Shown here one piece after another: positions 1-5,440 of a DNA stretch of 6,628 bases (position 1 is the first letter of the stretch; each line of letters opens with the position of its first letter). A program made the position numbers and the translations under genes. The notes below the pieces were generated by a model. That model was given only the letters and a program-made list of their open reading frames with translations, was not told the DNA's origin and made no database searches. This DNA is from Syntrophaceae bacterium UBA2192 (GTDB lineage: Bacteria; Desulfobacterota; Syntrophia; Syntrophales; UBA2192): contig DCVI01000146.1 in assembly GCA_002327315.1 (NCBI GenBank), positions 1-6,628 on the forward strand, in the 5' to 3' direction.

Positions 1-1127
1 AACTGCGGCATGTGGATGGGATTTTCCCTGAATCCGAAAAGATGCCTTGGGCATTTGCAGTCGGAGGAGCCGAATCGGGGGATGCTCCAGTCGGCAAGGC
101 GTCCCAGGGCCGCCGCCAGGTCGTGCTCCAGGTCTTCGCTCGTACGGACGGGCAGTGCCATGCACGAGTCGGCCCGGTCCCGCAGAAAATCGATGTGCCA
201 GTGGAATTGCTTGCGCCGCCTCAGGTGGCGCTCCACCCGCTTCGTGAGGTTTGCCCGGGCCGAGCCGGCGTAGACGTAATATCCTTTCGGGAACGTGACC
301 TTGCCGAGGCCGCCAACATCAATGCAGAGGCTGTGCGCTGCCCCGAGGACCAGAAGGTAGCTTCCCCCGTCCCGGGCCTGCCGCGCGATGAGATCCCAGG
401 GGATCTTCACATCACGGACACGGGGCCCCAGGCTCAGATCCTCCCGCCACTCCACGCCGACGGCCTTGACGAGCAGATCGTTTCTCACCTCGAGAAGCGT
501 CCTCGCGAAGGAAAAATCCGTGTGGAAGTCGGGCATGAACGCATCGATTAGCGGCGAGTGGACGACGAAAACGACCCCTCCGGGAATTCCCTGTCGTGCG
601 TGACGGGCAAGGCTTTCCAGGTGCCTGCGCCCCCGTGCCGTGACGGCGTCGGGGAACATGGCGATGCGACTGCCGAAGAGGGTGCAGGATTTGACCTCGA
701 GGAAAAATTCCCTCCCGTCCTTTTCCAGGAGGAAGTCGTAGCGGCTGGCACCTGCACGGGCTTCGCGCCGGATGACAGACGCCGTTTCGAAACCGGGGAG
801 CTTTTTTGTCGCAAGAAGGTGTGCCACCACGTCGTTTACGAGATGCGTGTGCAGCAGGATGGGCCTGCCCTCGTGCTCGACGGCGAGCGCCGTGTATTCG
901 GTGCTCTTTGACGGGTCGGGAGGCCGTCGGACGAGATACAGGATCCGTCCGGGGAACAAAAGCTCCCAGAGCCTTCCGGGGTTGGGGAGATAGGCCTCAA
1001 CGGTCTTCCCGCCGAGATCGCAGACGACAAGAAATCGATTCGGCCGCCGGATGAACCGGGCCTTGAGAATGGGAAGTTCAGAAGCTGTGAAATTGGGAAG
1101 ATGCGAAGCAGGTCGGCCCTTTTTCAT
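1..1127 (-). CDS. sfsA: SfsA nuclease fused to DUF123 (GIY-YIG-like) domain, C-terminus cut by window
   Basis: The reading frame runs from ATG at 1127 to the window edge without a stop (375 codons seen). Residues about 20-230 match SfsA, a DNA-binding PD-(D/E)XK-type nuclease first named for sugar fermentation stimulation in E. coli: YLPNPGRLWELL (46-57), SRYDFLLE (128-135), FFLEVKSCTL (141-150) and MFPDAVTARGRRHLESL (157-173). D131, E144 and K146 are the likely metal/catalytic residues. Residues about 243-366 are a second domain of the DUF123 type, related to GIY-YIG nucleases: GSYLLVL (255-261), GYYVYAGSA (282-290), HLRRRKQFHWHIDFL (301-315) and IPRFGSSDCKCPRHLFGF (349-366). DUF123 normally ends near that last motif, so probably little is missing. 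An in-frame TGA at 1137-1139, four codons upstream, makes this ATG the first possible one. The ribosome binding site is weak. It lies 37 nt after the MFS gene, so co-transcription is likely. The family calls are secure; the joint function of the fusion is not known to me. Confidence 0.93.
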   Translation of the reverse strand, partial: MKKGRPASHLPNFTASELPILKARFIRRPNRFLVVCDLGGKTVEAYLPNPGRLWELLFPGRILYLVRRPPDPSKSTEYTALAVEHEGRPILLHTHLVNDVVAHLLATKKLPGFETASVIRREARAGASRYDFLLEKDGREFFLEVKSCTLFGSRIAMFPDAVTARGRRHLESLARHARQGIPGGVVFVVHSPLIDAFMPDFHTDFSFARTLLEVRNDLLVKAVGVEWREDLSLGPRVRDVKIPWDLIARQARDGGSYLLVLGAAHSLCIDVGGLGKVTFPKGYYVYAGSARANLTKRVERHLRRRKQFHWHIDFLRDRADSCMALPVRTSEDLEHDLAAALGRLADWSIPRFGSSDCKCPRHLFGFRENPIHMPQ

Positions 1128-1164
1128 GTCTTTATTTCAATCCCGATGCCCGATGCCTGCGGCC

Positions 1165-2346
1165 TCAAGGCCGCTCTTTGACAAAGAAAAGCATGCCTGC
1201 CGAGACCACCGTCAACACCAGCGACAGGATGAATGGCGCCTGCATACCGAAGCTATCCCAAAGCAGGCCTGCCGCGACGGAGGCGGGCAGGGTGCACAGG
1301 CCGATCACCATCTGGAAGCCGCCCAGGGCGCTGGCCCGGTACTGGGCGGGACCCAATTCGGTTACGAAGGCCTTCTGCACCGTGTCGATCCCCGCCTGGT
1401 GAAGGCCGAAGAGGATGAAGGCTGCAACGACCATCCAGGAGCTGTCGGCGAAGATCATTGCCAGGCACACAAGCCCCCAGAGAATATAGGAGATCTGAAG
1501 CACCGCCTTGCGGCCGATCCGGTCGGAAAGGACGCCGAAGGGATAGGAACAGAAGGTGGCCACCAGCGTGAACAGCAGGTAGAAGACCGGCACCGTGGTG
1601 ATCTGGAAGCCGAACTTGTTGGCGAAGAGGAGAAGGAACGAGTAGCTGAACGCCCCCAGTGAGAAAACTGCGCTCAGCATCACGAAGAGCCTGAAGTTCC
1701 CGTCGAGGTGCCTCAGCGAGATTCCCTTGAACAGCTTTGCATCCTCGAGGCGCTGCTCGCGGATATTCATCACGATGAGCGCCACGGCGATGAAGGACGG
1801 GACGGCGGCGATCAGCAGCAGGTTTTGATACCCCAGGAAGGGGAAGAAGACGATACAGAAGACGATCCCGACAAGGGCGCCCGCATTGTCCATGGTCCGG
1901 ATGATCCCGAAGTTGGCGCCGCGGTTGCTCCGTATCGACAGCTCGGCCACCATGGCGTCCCGGGGGGCGCCGCGCATCTTTCCCGCCCGATCGAGGATCC
2001 GGAAGGGGACGAGCCAGTGCCACGTGGCCGACAGCGCGTAGCCCAGCCGGGAGATCCCGCCGCAGAGATAGCCCAGCCAGATGAAGATCTTTCGTTTGCG
2101 GGTCCGGTCGGAGATGTAGCCCGAGAGGGCCTGCGAAATGGAGACGATGGCGTTGCCGATCCCGTCGATGAAGCCCAGGACGGCCATGTTGGCTCCCAGG
2201 GAGGCGACAAAGAGGGGCCAGATCGGGTAGATCATGTCCGACCCCATGTCGTTGAAAAAGGACGCGAAGGCGAAGGTGCGGATCGTCTTTTTGGTCTCGC
2301 CGTTTTGCGGCGCGGCCGTTTCGTTGCCCTGCTCCGTGGTGGACAT
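1165..2346 (-). CDS. Major facilitator superfamily permease, probable efflux transporter
   Basis: This is a 393-residue inner-membrane transporter of the MFS, the usual length for a 12-helix member. A polar tail of about 20 residues precedes a run of hydrophobic segments covering 25-195 and 218-388, separated by a charged central loop around 195-217. MFS motif A appears after helix 2 (GYISDRTRKRK, 76-86) and again in the second half (GVLSDRIGRK, 271-280), as expected from the duplicated fold. The segment FRILDRAGKMRGAPRDA (115-131) is a charged signature typical of a group of uncharacterised DHA1-like bacterial permeases. The substrate cannot be read from sequence; drug or metabolite export is a family-level guess. 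I chose ATG at 2346 because it follows the lipoprotein stop codon by only 8 nt. The longer open frame up to 2586 would overlap the lipoprotein gene and yields arginine- and glycine-rich nonsense. The Shine-Dalgarno is weak, which suggests translational coupling to the gene before it. Confidence 0.9.
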   Translation of the reverse strand: MSTTEQGNETAAPQNGETKKTIRTFAFASFFNDMGSDMIYPIWPLFVASLGANMAVLGFIDGIGNAIVSISQALSGYISDRTRKRKIFIWLGYLCGGISRLGYALSATWHWLVPFRILDRAGKMRGAPRDAMVAELSIRSNRGANFGIIRTMDNAGALVGIVFCIVFFPFLGYQNLLLIAAVPSFIAVALIVMNIREQRLEDAKLFKGISLRHLDGNFRLFVMLSAVFSLGAFSYSFLLLFANKFGFQITTVPVFYLLFTLVATFCSYPFGVLSDRIGRKAVLQISYILWGLVCLAMIFADSSWMVVAAFILFGLHQAGIDTVQKAFVTELGPAQYRASALGGFQMVIGLCTLPASVAAGLLWDSFGMQAPFILSLVLTVVSAGMLFFVKERP

Positions 2347-2354
2347 ACGGCTCG

Positions 2355-2744
2355 TTACTTTCTCAGGTTCGACTCGATCTTCTCGTGGATGTATTTTGCG
2401 CCGACGTTGCTGCCCGCCGTGCCGACGCGGACGGAAACGGAGGTGTCGGTCCGGGTGAGGTATTCCACGGTGATCTTCACCTTCTCCTCGGATACGACCG
2501 CATCGATCGTGCCCTTCTCGATCTTGCGATCCATCAGGATGTCCGATGCCTTCAACTCCGCCATGGCCTTGCGGGAGGCTTCCCACACCTGGTCCATGGG
2601 TGCCTTGTAATTCGATTGAAGGCTTCCGTCGTGATAGACGAACTTCCCCGACTCGTAACCCATGACCGTGTCCCCGGCCACGATTGCGCAGCCGGTGAGG
2701 GCGGTCAGCGCGAGAAGGCCGACCAGCAGGGCGATTTTTTTCAT
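2355..2744 (-). CDS. DUF3568-family lipoprotein
   Basis: This is a small exported protein of 129 residues. It starts with a lipoprotein signal: MKK, a hydrophobic stretch (4-16) and the lipobox LTGC (16-19), so C19 should be lipidated. The next residue is Ala, not Asp, which favours sorting to the outer membrane. The mature part resembles DUF3568: a GYESGKFVY segment (29-37), an amphipathic helix (about 48-66), and a closing beta region with VSVRVGTAG (103-111) and a final helix IHEKIESNL (119-127). The biochemical role of DUF3568 is unknown. The start is well supported: AAGGAGGG lies 6 nt before the ATG, the best ribosome binding site in the window, suggesting high expression. The gene sits 44 nt after the rhomboid gene and 8 nt before the MFS gene. 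A link to rhomboid proteolysis is possible from position only. Confidence 0.88.
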   Translation of the reverse strand: MKKIALLVGLLALTALTGCAIVAGDTVMGYESGKFVYHDGSLQSNYKAPMDQVWEASRKAMAELKASDILMDRKIEKGTIDAVVSEEKVKITVEYLTRTDTSVSVRVGTAGSNVGAKYIHEKIESNLRK

Positions 2745-2788
2745 GATGAACCCTCCTTTTTCGTTGATCCGTTTCCCCGTGCCGATGA

Positions 2789-3631
2789 TCAGAAGAAGCG
2801 GATGAGGATAGCCTGAATTACGGTGAAGAGAACGGCCCCCGCCGTGGCGAGGGCGAAAAATGCCGCGATGACCCGATGCGGCATGGTTTCCCGCCGCCTC
2901 TCCTCGTAGCCGAGTGCAAACCCCACGGCGATTCCCGCCGCGATCCCGCCGCCGTGGGCCCAGTTGTTGATGCCCGGCAGCAGAAGCCCGAAGAGAATGA
3001 GACCGATGATCCACCCCATGGCCTGCCTGTAGATGGCCGTGCCGAATGAGCCCCCCCTTGATTTCCCGTAGTACAGGATTGCGCCGATGAGGCCGCAAAC
3101 ACTGGCCGAGGCGCCCAGCGTGAACGGGATCCCCACGAGGTAGGACAGGACGAATCCCGCGATGCCGCTCACGACGTAGAGGATGAGAAACCGCGCCGTC
3201 CCGTATTCGTGGGTCACGAAGGGGCCCAGCTGGTGCAGGGCCATCATGTTGAAGGCGATGTGGAGGATGCCCCCGTGGAGCGAGGAGGCCGTGAGGATCG
3301 TCCACCAGCGATGGTAGTAGTCGATGGGGATCGTTCCCGTGGCGCCGAGAAGCAGCAGGCTCGTGCTGGGCGGCGAGAGCAGCGTGAAGGGGCCGAACGA
3401 CATCCCCATCTCCGAGGGCTTCAGGACGAGCGCCAGGATGAAGATGGCGGCGTTTGCGTAGATGATGAACTGGATGAGGCTATCGCCGTCGCGTAGCGAG
3501 AACCGGGAAAGGCTCTTGCGGATCGCCGAGCCCGGGTTCGCGAGCCCGCAGAAGGGGCACGCCGATTCGTCGGAGCTGATGAGCCTCCGGCAGCCGGGAC
3601 AGAGCATCGATTTTTTATCCAGTTGGCCCAT
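2789..3631 (-). CDS. Rhomboid-family intramembrane serine protease with N-terminal zinc ribbon
   Basis: This 280-residue polytopic membrane protein probably cleaves transmembrane or membrane-proximal substrates. The N-terminus carries a zinc-ribbon pattern, C11-x2-C14 and C25-x2-C28, facing the cytoplasm if topology is usual. The rhomboid domain covers about 53-242, with hydrophobic segments near 53-70, 122-136, 146-166, 170-188, 204-220 and 224-241, and one more at 252-277. Signature parts are WWTILTASSLHG (109-120), H124-x3-N128 (oxyanion-site His and Asn), GASAS (173-177) with S175 as nucleophile, and H226 in NNWAHGGG (222-229) as catalytic His. All catalytic residues are present, so it should be active. 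ATG at 3631 was chosen over a possible start at 3709 because the putative promoter lies at 3654-3682, between the two, and because the zinc ribbon begins right after it. It is the first gene of the minus-strand group. The substrate is unknown. Confidence 0.93.
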   Translation of the reverse strand: MGQLDKKSMLCPGCRRLISSDESACPFCGLANPGSAIRKSLSRFSLRDGDSLIQFIIYANAAIFILALVLKPSEMGMSFGPFTLLSPPSTSLLLLGATGTIPIDYYHRWWTILTASSLHGGILHIAFNMMALHQLGPFVTHEYGTARFLILYVVSGIAGFVLSYLVGIPFTLGASASVCGLIGAILYYGKSRGGSFGTAIYRQAMGWIIGLILFGLLLPGINNWAHGGGIAAGIAVGFALGYEERRRETMPHRVIAAFFALATAGAVLFTVIQAILIRFF

Positions 3632-3653
3632 GGTTTGCTCACATTTCGGGGCA

Positions 3654-3682
3654 AGGTAACACAGATAAAGAAACGCTGTCAA
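3654..3682 (-). promoter_or_regulatory. Putative sigma-70 promoter for the rhomboid gene group
   Basis: On the minus strand a perfect -35 box TTGACA (3677-3682) is followed after 17 nt by TTACCT (3654-3659), a weak -10 match. Transcription would start near 3647 and leave a leader of about 16 nt before ATG 3631. The ideal -35 and spacing support the call; the poor -10 lowers confidence. It excludes the longer rhomboid reading frame. Confidence 0.5.
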
Positions 3683-3731
3683 GAAAAGGGCGCCGGAATC
3701 ACGGGCCATTCGGCCTTGCGCGGTGGCGCGG

Positions 3732-3758
3732 GCCTTGGAGGCATTCGCCTCGCAAGGC
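3732..3758. repeat. Strong hairpin between divergent genes
   Basis: An 11-bp stem with one bulged G (3752) is formed by GCCTTGGAGGC (3732-3742) and its partner 3747-3758, around an ATTC loop. Just upstream, GGCC-ATTC-GGCC (3704-3715) has the same loop, and GGCCTTG occurs twice (3712-3718 and 3731-3737). No T-run follows on either strand, so it is not a standard rho-independent terminator. Its role is unknown; a REP-like fold or protein site is possible. Confidence 0.6.
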
Positions 3759-3761
3759 AGA

Positions 3762-3866
3762 GGGTAAGAGGGTGAGAAGGTGAGAAAGTTGGAGCAGCAG
3801 AAAGCGGACGTCAGGCTACCGGCCCATCCAACGTTCTTACCCTCTCATTTTCTTGCCTTCTCCGGG
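3762..3866. repeat. Mirrored 8-bp tandem repeats flanking a 41-bp core
   Basis: The left arm is four degenerate octamers: GGGTAAGA, GGGTGAGA, AGGTGAGA and AAGTTGGA (3762-3793). The right arm, 3835-3866, is TCTTACCC, TCTCATTT, TCTTGCCT and TCTCCGGG, the reverse-complement theme. The longest perfect inverted match is AGAGGGTAAGA (3759-3769) against TCTTACCCTCT (3835-3845). The core is 41 bp. The element lies upstream of the rlmD-like gene, just before its putative promoter. The same architecture with other octamers occurs at 6284-6364. Confidence 0.7.
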
Positions 3867-3871
3867 AATGA

Positions 3872-3901
3872 TTTACTTGTCAGGGCAATAACTGTTATAG
3901 T
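3872..3901 (+). promoter_or_regulatory. Putative sigma-70 promoter for the RNA methyltransferase gene
   Basis: TTTACT (3872-3877, 4 of 6 matches to the -35 consensus) is followed after 18 nt by TATAGT (3896-3901, 5 of 6 matches to the -10). Transcription would begin near 3908, leaving about 20 nt before ATG 3927, with AAAGGG at 3912-3917 as ribosome binding site. This supports the ATG at 3927 and argues against the upstream in-frame GTG codons at 3780 and 3900. Confidence 0.5.
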
Positions 3902-3926
3902 GGCCGTAAAAAAAGGGCAGAAAGAA

Positions 3927-5096
3927 ATGGCCATTCGAACAAAAGACATCATCACCATAACGATTGAAACGGTCGCCTTCGGGGGCGAGGGGATCGGCCG
4001 GGCGGAAAACATCGTCGTCTTCGTGCCCTTCACCGCGCCGGGAGACGTAGTCGAGGTGGAGATCCGGGAGGCGAAGAAGCGATACCTCCGCGGCCGCGTG
4101 AAAAACTGGATCACACCGTCACCCGACCGGGTGGAGCCGCCATGCCCCTACTTCCGGCGCTGCGGGGGCTGCCACTACCAGCACATCGATTACGCAAAGC
4201 AAATCGAGATGAAACGGCGCCAGGTCTCCGAGGCCTTCGAGCGGATCGGCAAATTTACGGCCCCGCCCGTCGAGCCCGGTTTCCCGTCGCCAGTCCCCTA
4301 CGGGTATCGGGGCAAGGGCGAATTCCACGTGGAGCGGCTGCGGGACGGTGCCTACCGGATCGGGTTCATGGATGTTACAGGCAGCCGCCTCGTCGACATC
4401 GAGCGCTGCGCCATCATGGATGAGAGCATCAACGAGCAGCTCTCTTTCCTGAGACGTCCCATGCACGCGCCCCTGCGCGTGGACCGGTACGTCATCTGGT
4501 CGCTCACGGGGAAAAGCGAAGAAAAACACGTTGTACGGATCGTGAAGGGGCAGGAAATCCTCGTTCCCTTCGAAGGGTTCTTTCAGGCCAACACAAACCT
4601 CACGGACGGTCTCGTCGATACCGTGATGGAGTTTGCCGGGGCCGGCCCCGGCGAGGCGGTCCTTGATCTCTACTGCGGCTCGGGTCTTTTCCCTCTGTTC
4701 CTTGCGCCTGTGTGCCGAAGCCTTGTCGGCGTCGAGATCGACGGCGAGGCCGTCGAGTGCGCCCGGCTGAACATGAAGAAGCACGGAATCGAAAATGCCG
4801 TTTTCCATGAGGGGGATGTAAGAGAAATCCTGGAAAAGGAGTTCAGCGGGGGCAAGGCGGCTCTCGACGTGGTCGTCCTCGATCCCCCGAGGACGGGCTG
4901 CGAGCGGGAGGTGCTCGATTGCGTCATCGGGCTTCACCCCTCGAGGATCGTCTATGTCTCCTGCGACCCGGCGACACTGGCCCGCGACGCCCGCCTGCTT
5001 GTAGACGGCGGCTACAGCCTCATCACCGTCAGACCGGTGGACATGTTCCCGCAGACGAAGCATATAGAAGCCGTGGCTTTGCTCAAAAAGCAGTGA
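3927..5096 (+). CDS. rlmD: RlmD/TrmA-family RNA (uracil-5-)-methyltransferase with Fe-S cluster
   Basis: This cytoplasmic enzyme is predicted to use S-adenosylmethionine to make 5-methyluridine in 23S rRNA (RlmD-like) or in another structured RNA. It has 389 residues, against about 430 for E. coli RlmD. A TRAM RNA-binding domain occupies about 5-60. The [4Fe-4S] cysteines are C73-x5-C79-x2-C82 and C161. The central RNA-binding part contains FFQANTNL (218-225). The Rossmann methyltransferase domain has the SAM motif LDLYCGSG (246-253), acidic E270 after strand 2, DPPRTG (319-324), the nucleophile C346 in YVSCDPATLARD (343-354), and the base E381 in KHIEA (378-382). All catalytic residues are present. 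I chose ATG 3927 because the 49 codons before it are encoded by repeats and promoter DNA. The last codon and stop lie inside a heptamer array. Orthology with RlmD versus RlmCD or another family member cannot be settled here, so the symbol is provisional. Confidence 0.93.
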   Translation: MAIRTKDIITITIETVAFGGEGIGRAENIVVFVPFTAPGDVVEVEIREAKKRYLRGRVKNWITPSPDRVEPPCPYFRRCGGCHYQHIDYAKQIEMKRRQVSEAFERIGKFTAPPVEPGFPSPVPYGYRGKGEFHVERLRDGAYRIGFMDVTGSRLVDIERCAIMDESINEQLSFLRRPMHAPLRVDRYVIWSLTGKSEEKHVVRIVKGQEILVPFEGFFQANTNLTDGLVDTVMEFAGAGPGEAVLDLYCGSGLFPLFLAPVCRSLVGVEIDGEAVECARLNMKKHGIENAVFHEGDVREILEKEFSGGKAALDVVVLDPPRTGCEREVLDCVIGLHPSRIVYVSCDPATLARDARLLVDGGYSLITVRPVDMFPQTKHIEAVALLKKQ

Positions 5097-5146
5097 TCAG
5101 TGGCCAGTGACCGGTAAAGGGACGAGGGACCAGGGTGTAGGGACGA
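5091..5146. repeat. Two degenerate 7-bp tandem arrays, one overlapping the rlmD stop
   Basis: The first array is CAGTGAT-CAGTGGC-CAGTGAC (5091-5111). Its first unit encodes the last amino acid (Gln) and the TGA stop of the methyltransferase gene. The second is GGGACGA-GGGACCA-GGGTGTA-GGGACGA (5119-5146). They resemble in form the short tandemly repeated repetitive (STRR) heptamers described in filamentous cyanobacteria; I do not claim homology. No function is evident. Confidence 0.75.
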
Positions 5147-5152
5147 ACAAGA

Positions 5153-5192
5153 AGTGCCTGAGTGAATGAGTGCTCGAGTGTCTGAGTGAAGA
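5153..5192. repeat. Degenerate 8-bp tandem array (AGTGNNTG)
   Basis: Five consecutive octamers start with AGTG: AGTGCCTG, AGTGAATG, AGTGCTCG, AGTGTCTG and AGTGAAGA. The first four are invariant at positions 1-4 and end in G. It follows the 7-mer arrays after 6 nt, so period and motif change abruptly within one intergenic region. An open frame across it (5170-5355) is made of repeats and shows no coding character. Confidence 0.75.
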
Positions 5193-5215
5193 GATAGTAG
5201 GCATAAAAGAAGACT

Positions 5216-5252
5216 GTCATTGCGAGCAACAGACCCCGTCCGGAGACGGGGT
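5216..5252. repeat. Half copy of the GTCATTGCGAGC element followed by a GC hairpin
   Basis: GTCATTGCGAGC (5216-5227) is identical to the left end of the palindromic element at 6424-6520, but the rest of that element is missing. Next is a perfect 8-bp stem, ACCCCGTC (5233-5240) with GACGGGGT (5245-5252), around a CGGA loop. No T-run follows, so intrinsic termination of rlmD here is doubtful. Confidence 0.65.
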
Positions 5253-5272
5253 TATCGATGGAAGAAACAGGG

Positions 5273-5369
5273 TTTGTAAAATCCTCCCCTCCTTTTCCAA
5301 AGGAGGGAGTTGTAATCTTCCCCCTTTGAAAAAGGGGGATAGAGGGGGATTTTGATCGTGCTTTACAAA
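5273..5369. repeat. Three-way-junction-like palindromic element with two 9-bp hairpins
   Basis: Two perfect hairpins stand side by side: CCCTCCTTT (5287-5295)/AAAGGAGGG (5299-5307) with loop TCC, and TCCCCCTTT (5319-5327)/AAAGGGGGA (5331-5339) with loop GAA. They are enclosed by AAAATCC (5278-5284)/GGATTTT (5347-5353), or alternatively by the outer pair TTTGTAAA (5273-5280)/TTTACAAA (5362-5369). The nested arms look like a small non-autonomous repeat element, not terminators, since no proper T-run follows either hairpin. No coding capacity is seen. Confidence 0.7.
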
Positions 5370-5390
5370 AGGGATTGTGGACCTTAAATT
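5362..5390 (+). promoter_or_regulatory. Possible promoter for the Nudix gene at the edge of the repeat element
   Basis: TTTACA (5362-5367, 5 of 6 -35 matches) is spaced 17 nt from TAAATT (5385-5390, 4 of 6), or 16 nt from TTAAAT (5384-5389). Transcription would start near 5396-5397, inside the hairpin at 5393-5418. The -35 box is the right outer arm of the repeat element. The evidence is only a consensus match. Confidence 0.3.
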
Positions 5391-5392
5391 AC

Positions 5393-5418
5393 AAAAAGGG
5401 CTGATAAAGCTCTTTTTT
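5393..5418 (+). terminator. Terminator-like hairpin with T-run just before the Nudix gene
   Basis: AAAAAGGGCT (5393-5402) pairs with AGCTCTTTTT (5408-5417) around a GATAA loop; one pair is G-U. The 3' arm runs into six T residues (5413-5418), giving the form of a rho-independent terminator or attenuator. It ends 23 nt before ATG 5441 and 7 nt before the AGGGGA ribosome binding site (5425-5430). It could stop read-through from rlmD, or could act as a leader structure controlling the Nudix gene. The stem is rich in A-T pairs, so its strength is uncertain. Confidence 0.5.
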
Positions 5419-5440
5419 CTTGCAAGGGGACAACCGAAAC

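Noticed and set aside
12..551. Plus-strand open frame of 179 codons in the first 550 bases
   Set aside because: It is antisense to the SfsA-DUF123 gene, whose minus-strand frame shows full family motifs; the plus-strand product shows none.
1708..2610. Plus-strand open frame of 300 codons opposite the MFS gene
   Set aside because: It shadows a GC-rich gene. Its product is rich in Asp, Gly, Glu and Arg with no recognisable domain, and it overlaps both the MFS and lipoprotein genes.
3780..3926. N-terminal extension of the methyltransferase from a GTG at 3780
   Set aside because: The 49 extra codons are encoded by the octamer repeats and the putative promoter, and the TRAM domain starts just after ATG 3927, which has its own ribosome binding site.
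4119..5063. Minus-strand open frame of 314 codons opposite the RNA methyltransferase
   Set aside because: It is antisense to a gene with a complete set of catalytic and Fe-S residues; no family motif is seen.
5233..5252. Rho-independent terminator of rlmD
   Set aside because: The stem is strong but is followed by TATCGATGG, not a T-run, and lies 137 nt after the stop codon within repeat DNA.
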